The notes under the pieces: model-generated
What the model was told of the DNA's origin: nothing
The model's database searches: none
The model's input: the letters and a program-made list of their open reading frames with translations, nothing else
Assembly (NCBI GenBank): GCA_013289955.1
Contig: JABCYZ010000027.1
Location: forward strand, 27,717-91,716
Reading direction: 5' to 3'
Length of the DNA: 64,000 bases
Source: Acidobacteriota bacterium
GTDB taxonomy: Bacteria > Acidobacteriota > Terriglobia > Acidiferrales > UBA7541
In this document: piece by piece, positions 60,986 through 64,000 of the stretch
Layout of the letters: the number at the start of each line of letters is the position of its first letter
Position numbering within the stretch: position 1 is the first letter of the stretch
Translations under genes and position numbers: made by a program

Positions 60986-62098
60986 ATGCAGAGTGGTGCT
61001 GTTCGTTCACACGGCGTGATGGAGGGCGGCGGTTCCTATAACCGGCACGCGCGTATTCCGGCAGGCGGCGCTGGTTTGGCCATGCCGTTCTTGGAGCAGG
61101 CGGTCCAAAGGCTGGCTTTGAACGGGAACAACCATCCAATCGTGATCGCCGATTATGGATCCTCAGAAGGCAAAAACTCGCTGGCTCCCTTGCGAGCTGC
61201 GATTCGCGGGCTGCGGGTGCGCTTCGGACCAAACCGCCCAATCCAAGTTGTGCACATCGATCAAGCCGCGAACGACTTCAACTCGCTTTTCGATGTGCTG
61301 CACCGCGATCCGGAGCGCTACTCGGCAGAAGACCCTAACACCTTTCCCAGCGCGATCGGAAGGTCGTTTTACGAGCCGGTGTTTCCGCCCGAACAAGTGG
61401 ATCTGGGCTGGTCTTCCTACGCGGCGGTGTGGTTGAGCCACATTCCGGCGCTGATTCCGGGCCACTTTCTCGCGGTGGCCAGCACCGGCGAAGTACGAGC
61501 GGCGTTTGATCGGCAGGGCGCCGAAGATTGGAGGCGCTTTCTTTCGCTGCGTGCCCGCGAGCTGCGCCCGGGAGGCCGATTGGTGGTCGTACTTCCCGCT
61601 TTGAATGACCACGGAGCTGCTGGTTTCGAACCTTTATTCAACCACGCCAATGCAGCTGTGGCGGAAATGGTCGCGGAGGGCACGATCAGCGCCGACGAAC
61701 GCGCGAGAATGGTTCTGGGCGCTTATCCACGGCGCCGAGCGCAGCTGCTGGAGCCTTTTGAGCCGTCTGGGCCATTCGAGGGGCTCGTAGTGGAAAACTG
61801 CGAGCTTTCAGAGCTTCCCGATGCGGCTTGGACGGATTATCAACGAGACGGCAAGCTCGAAACCTACGCTGACTGGCACGCAGGTTTCTTCCGGTCCATT
61901 TTCGCCCCCTCATTGGCGTCCGCGCTCGATGATGCCGCGAGACGGAGTTCGTTTGCTGACCAATTAGAAGCGAGGTTGAAGCAACGCCTCGCGCAACGAC
62001 CGATGCCATTCCATTCCTTCGTGCAGACGATTGTGCTCGCCAAAGAAGGCGGTAACGCAGATTCGAACGAGCAGGTCAGGCTAGAGACGTTGCGATGA
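60986..62098 (+). CDS. SABATH-type SAM-dependent carboxyl methyltransferase
   Basis: The sequence fits the SABATH family, best known for making methyl esters of salicylate, jasmonate and similar acids in plants and also found in bacteria. The N-terminal MEGGGSYNRHARI region, IVIADYGSSEGKNSLAPL (SAM site), VVHIDQAANDFNSLF, FYEPVFPPEQVDLGWSSYA and AVWLSH appear in family order. GAGGGAGGAAAT upstream supports ATG 60986. Its stop overlaps the MFS gene (ATGA), suggesting that the product is exported. The acid substrate is unknown. Confidence 0.82.
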   Translation: MQSGAVRSHGVMEGGGSYNRHARIPAGGAGLAMPFLEQAVQRLALNGNNHPIVIADYGSSEGKNSLAPLRAAIRGLRVRFGPNRPIQVVHIDQAANDFNSLFDVLHRDPERYSAEDPNTFPSAIGRSFYEPVFPPEQVDLGWSSYAAVWLSHIPALIPGHFLAVASTGEVRAAFDRQGAEDWRRFLSLRARELRPGGRLVVVLPALNDHGAAGFEPLFNHANAAVAEMVAEGTISADERARMVLGAYPRRRAQLLEPFEPSGPFEGLVVENCELSELPDAAWTDYQRDGKLETYADWHAGFFRSIFAPSLASALDDAARRSSFADQLEARLKQRLAQRPMPFHSFVQTIVLAKEGGNADSNEQVRLETLR

Positions 62099-63396
62099 GC
62101 GACACTTCGTTGGAGGGCGGTTCGCTACCATCGTTGGCTACATCGGTGTCCGCCCGCCAGCGCGCTTCGCTATTTTATGGCTGGTGGATCATTCTGGTAT
62201 CGGCGACGGGTCTATTCTTTGGCGGCGTGCCGCTGACGGTCTACTCGTTTAGTGTTTTCTTGAAACCGCTCATGGTGGCGTTTCACGCCGGCCGTGCCGC
62301 GATTTCCCTGGGGTACACGCTGAAACTGCTGACTGGGGCGGCTGCGGCGCCGCTATTTGGCTGGTTCATCGACCGCTTTGGGCCCCGCAAAGTAATCCTG
62401 CTTGGTACGGCCATGTTTGGCCTCACGTTGCTGGCGAATCGGTTTGTCTCCGGCCGTGTCTGGCAACTCTATGTGTTCTACATCCTCTTGGGCCTAACTC
62501 TACACTCCAGTGGCCCCATCCCGTACAGCAGCGTGGTCTCCCATTGGTTCGACCGCCGAAGAGGCTTGGCTCTCGGGCTGATGATGCTGGGAATCGGCCT
62601 CGGCGCGGTCGTGGTTCCACCCCTCGTCCAGCAACTTATTTCGCGATGGGGTTGGCATGCAGCCTACAGCATCCTGGGCTGTGCTGTACTGCTGATTCCT
62701 ATCCCCATTGTCGCCGCGACTCTGAAAGAAACACCGCAACAGATGGGCTTGCAGCTCGATGGTGTGGTCGCCGCTTCTGCCGAGGACGGCGATCCCGCTT
62801 CATCGGGTTTCAGCGCAGCCGAAGCCCGGCGTACGCGAGCGTTTTGGGTGATGTTCGCCGCTTTCGCGCTGGTCAGCTTCAGTTCGCAAGGTTGTCTTGT
62901 GCACATGAGTGCGATGCTCACTGACGCCGGTGCCAGCAAGCAACTCGCTGCCCTGGGAGCATCACTGATGGGCGGAGCTGTGCTCCTAGGACGTGTGGGA
63001 ACTGGCTATTTGTTGGATCGCCTGTTTGCGCCGCGTGTGGCCGTCGCCATTTTCGCGGCCTCCGCGCTAGGATTCGCGCTTCTCTTACTGGGAGCAACAC
63101 CGCTCGCTTTCGCCGGCGCATTTCTCGTGGGATTGGCTTTGGGTGCAGAGCTAGACATCATCGCTTACCTGACCAGCCGCTATTTTGGCCTGCGGGCGTT
63201 CGGCGCGATTTACAGTTTGCTTGTCGCTGCTTTCGCAGTGGCAGGCGCCTTAGGGCCGCTGGCCATGGGAGTCGGCTTCGATAGCACCGGCTCCTATCAC
63301 GGAACACTCATCCCATTTCTCCTTGCCGCGCTGATCGCGGCTGTGCTCACGAGCCGTCTCGGACCCTACCGGTTCCTACCCCTGGGTGGGGAGTAG
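62095..63396 (+). CDS. MFS transporter
   Basis: The 433-residue protein has twelve predicted helices with the MFS motif A-like loop after helix 2 (GWFIDRFGPRKVILLG) and a central cytoplasmic loop (about 205-245). The N-terminus (YGWWIILVSATGLFFGGVPL) resembles monocarboxylate or oxalate/formate-type members. It starts inside the stop of the SABATH-type gene, so both are translated together. Export of the methyl ester or import of its acid precursor are both possible. Confidence 0.87.
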   Translation: MSDTSLEGGSLPSLATSVSARQRASLFYGWWIILVSATGLFFGGVPLTVYSFSVFLKPLMVAFHAGRAAISLGYTLKLLTGAAAAPLFGWFIDRFGPRKVILLGTAMFGLTLLANRFVSGRVWQLYVFYILLGLTLHSSGPIPYSSVVSHWFDRRRGLALGLMMLGIGLGAVVVPPLVQQLISRWGWHAAYSILGCAVLLIPIPIVAATLKETPQQMGLQLDGVVAASAEDGDPASSGFSAAEARRTRAFWVMFAAFALVSFSSQGCLVHMSAMLTDAGASKQLAALGASLMGGAVLLGRVGTGYLLDRLFAPRVAVAIFAASALGFALLLLGATPLAFAGAFLVGLALGAELDIIAYLTSRYFGLRAFGAIYSLLVAAFAVAGALGPLAMGVGFDSTGSYHGTLIPFLLAALIAAVLTSRLGPYRFLPLGGE

Positions 63397-63441
63397 ACGC
63401 GCAATTTCGAGAGCTACGCGTTCAATCGAGGGGCTAAACAC

Positions 63442-63930
63442 ATGAGCGATCCCCATTTTTCTGCAGCTACCCAACCAGCGGCTATTCCCGCGCACGTTCA
63501 GCTCATGCAGATGGCCACGGGCTGCTGGATTTCCCAGCTGCTCTCTACAGCGGCCAACCTTTCGATCGCGGATCATTTGGCAGGCGGCCCGAAGTCCGCA
63601 ACTGAGATCGCAGAAGCGGTAAGATGCAATTCGCGCTCTCTCCATCGATTTATGCGGGCGCTGGCGAATTTCGGAATCCTGACCCGTGCCGGGGAGCAGA
63701 AGTTCGCGCTCACGCCGCTTGGCGAAGCCTTGAAAAGGGATGTGCCCGGTGCTGCGCGGTCGACCGTTCTGATGACGGCAGGGCCGATGGTATGGAAGTG
63801 TTTTGAACAGCTTCAATACGCAGTTGAGACGGGCAAGACGGGCATGGAAAAGGCCTTTGGCATGCCGCTATTCGGTATCCGTCCGGCGAATCCAGATTAC
63901 CGTCTGCAGATTCTTCGCCCATCTTGCTGA
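63442..63930 (+). CDS. Truncated O-methyltransferase (dimerisation domain only)
   Basis: The first 145 or so residues match the N-terminal dimerisation/winged-helix part of COMT-like O-methyltransferases (MQMATGCWISQLLSTAANLS, then SLHRFMRALANFGILTRAGE and KFALTPLGEAL). The SAM-binding domain, about 180 more residues, is missing. After the GMPLF segment the frame continues with 18 unrelated residues to a stop, and no other frame restores homology in the remaining bases. It is probably a broken gene, though it could make a stand-alone binding domain. Confidence 0.65.
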   Translation: MSDPHFSAATQPAAIPAHVQLMQMATGCWISQLLSTAANLSIADHLAGGPKSATEIAEAVRCNSRSLHRFMRALANFGILTRAGEQKFALTPLGEALKRDVPGAARSTVLMTAGPMVWKCFEQLQYAVETGKTGMEKAFGMPLFGIRPANPDYRLQILRPSC

Positions 63931-63961
63931 TGGCAGGTGCCAGGCGATATAGTTACTCTCC

Positions 63962-64000
63962 ATGGAGTTCCACATGGACTTTCACAAGATCTGGCAAGAG
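63962..64000 (+). CDS. Start of a gene running off the right edge
   Basis: ATG 63962 (or 63974) opens MEFHMDFHKIWQE to the window end. The MDFHKIW start is seen in small acidobacterial proteins of unknown function, but only 13 codons are visible. Confidence 0.35.
   Translation, partial: MEFHMDFHKIWQE

Overview
The window reads as a chromosomal segment of an Acidobacteriota (Terriglobia-like) bacterium. This is inferred from gene content, not from an rRNA marker: a MacB/FtsX permease of the type expanded in that phylum, a winged-helix/TPR regulator, a DUF2934-Hsp20 protein, an exosortase/PEP-CTERM exopolysaccharide locus and abundant TTG/GTG starts. No rRNA gene, intact tRNA, CRISPR array or intact transposase was seen.

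Left edge (1-4.1 kb): the end of an ABC permease gene abuts an orphan C-terminal fragment whose full-length relative lies at 57.6-59.6 kb. Next come a LuxR-type regulator with a degenerate receiver and a PilZ-domain protein behind a nested inverted repeat.

Main locus (4.1-42.7 kb): a large exopolysaccharide region led by a NusG/RfaH-like antiterminator. Genes from 4.1 to 31.6 kb are all on the plus strand, several with ATGA or TGATG overlaps. They encode a Wza-like export protein, an outer-membrane beta-barrel candidate, a chain-length determinant, a BY-kinase, an exosortase, EpsI, a tiny PEP-CTERM protein, a priming glycosylphosphotransferase, a Wzy/WaaL-like polymerase or ligase, four glycosyltransferases, a Wzx-like flippase, three methyltransferases, Gfo/Idh oxidoreductases, epimerases and deacetylases. 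Two are multi-domain fusions: epimerase-GT-deacetylase, and oxidoreductase-epimerase. A minus-strand heparinase-like lipoprotein and a NodB deacetylase follow.

The end of this locus (36.5-42.7 kb) is the most unusual part. A CelD-like GNAT gene overlaps a proline-dehydrogenase-fold gene that lacks the usual substrate arginines. Next is a 957-residue protein combining phosphoribosyltransferase-like, small-molecule-kinase-like and HAD-phosphatase domains, and then a convergent second CelD-like GNAT. I infer an uncharacterised biosynthetic module, perhaps making or attaching an acylated substituent.

Right part (42.7-57.2 kb): a mixed zone with gene remnants (glycosyltransferase/methyltransferase chimera, VOC, AraC), a response regulator convergent with a Crp/Fnr regulator, and a divergent SDR/TetR pair with inverted repeats between them. 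It also holds an exported protein made of six exact 32-residue cysteine repeats, a PEGA/OmpA protein, a two-helix membrane protein, a DUF2934-Hsp20 protein, a large secreted protein of unknown function, and a UbiA-like membrane protein with a methyltransferase. Three copies of one AT-rich palindrome lie at 48.7 and 54.9 kb.

Right end (57.2-64 kb): a decayed 3' half of a tRNA-Met (CAU) gene with its terminator, a pattern expected at the edge of an integrated element. It is followed by the winged-helix/TPR regulator, an MddA-type methyltransferase, a SABATH-type methyltransferase overlapping an MFS exporter, a truncated O-methyltransferase, and a gene that leaves the window.
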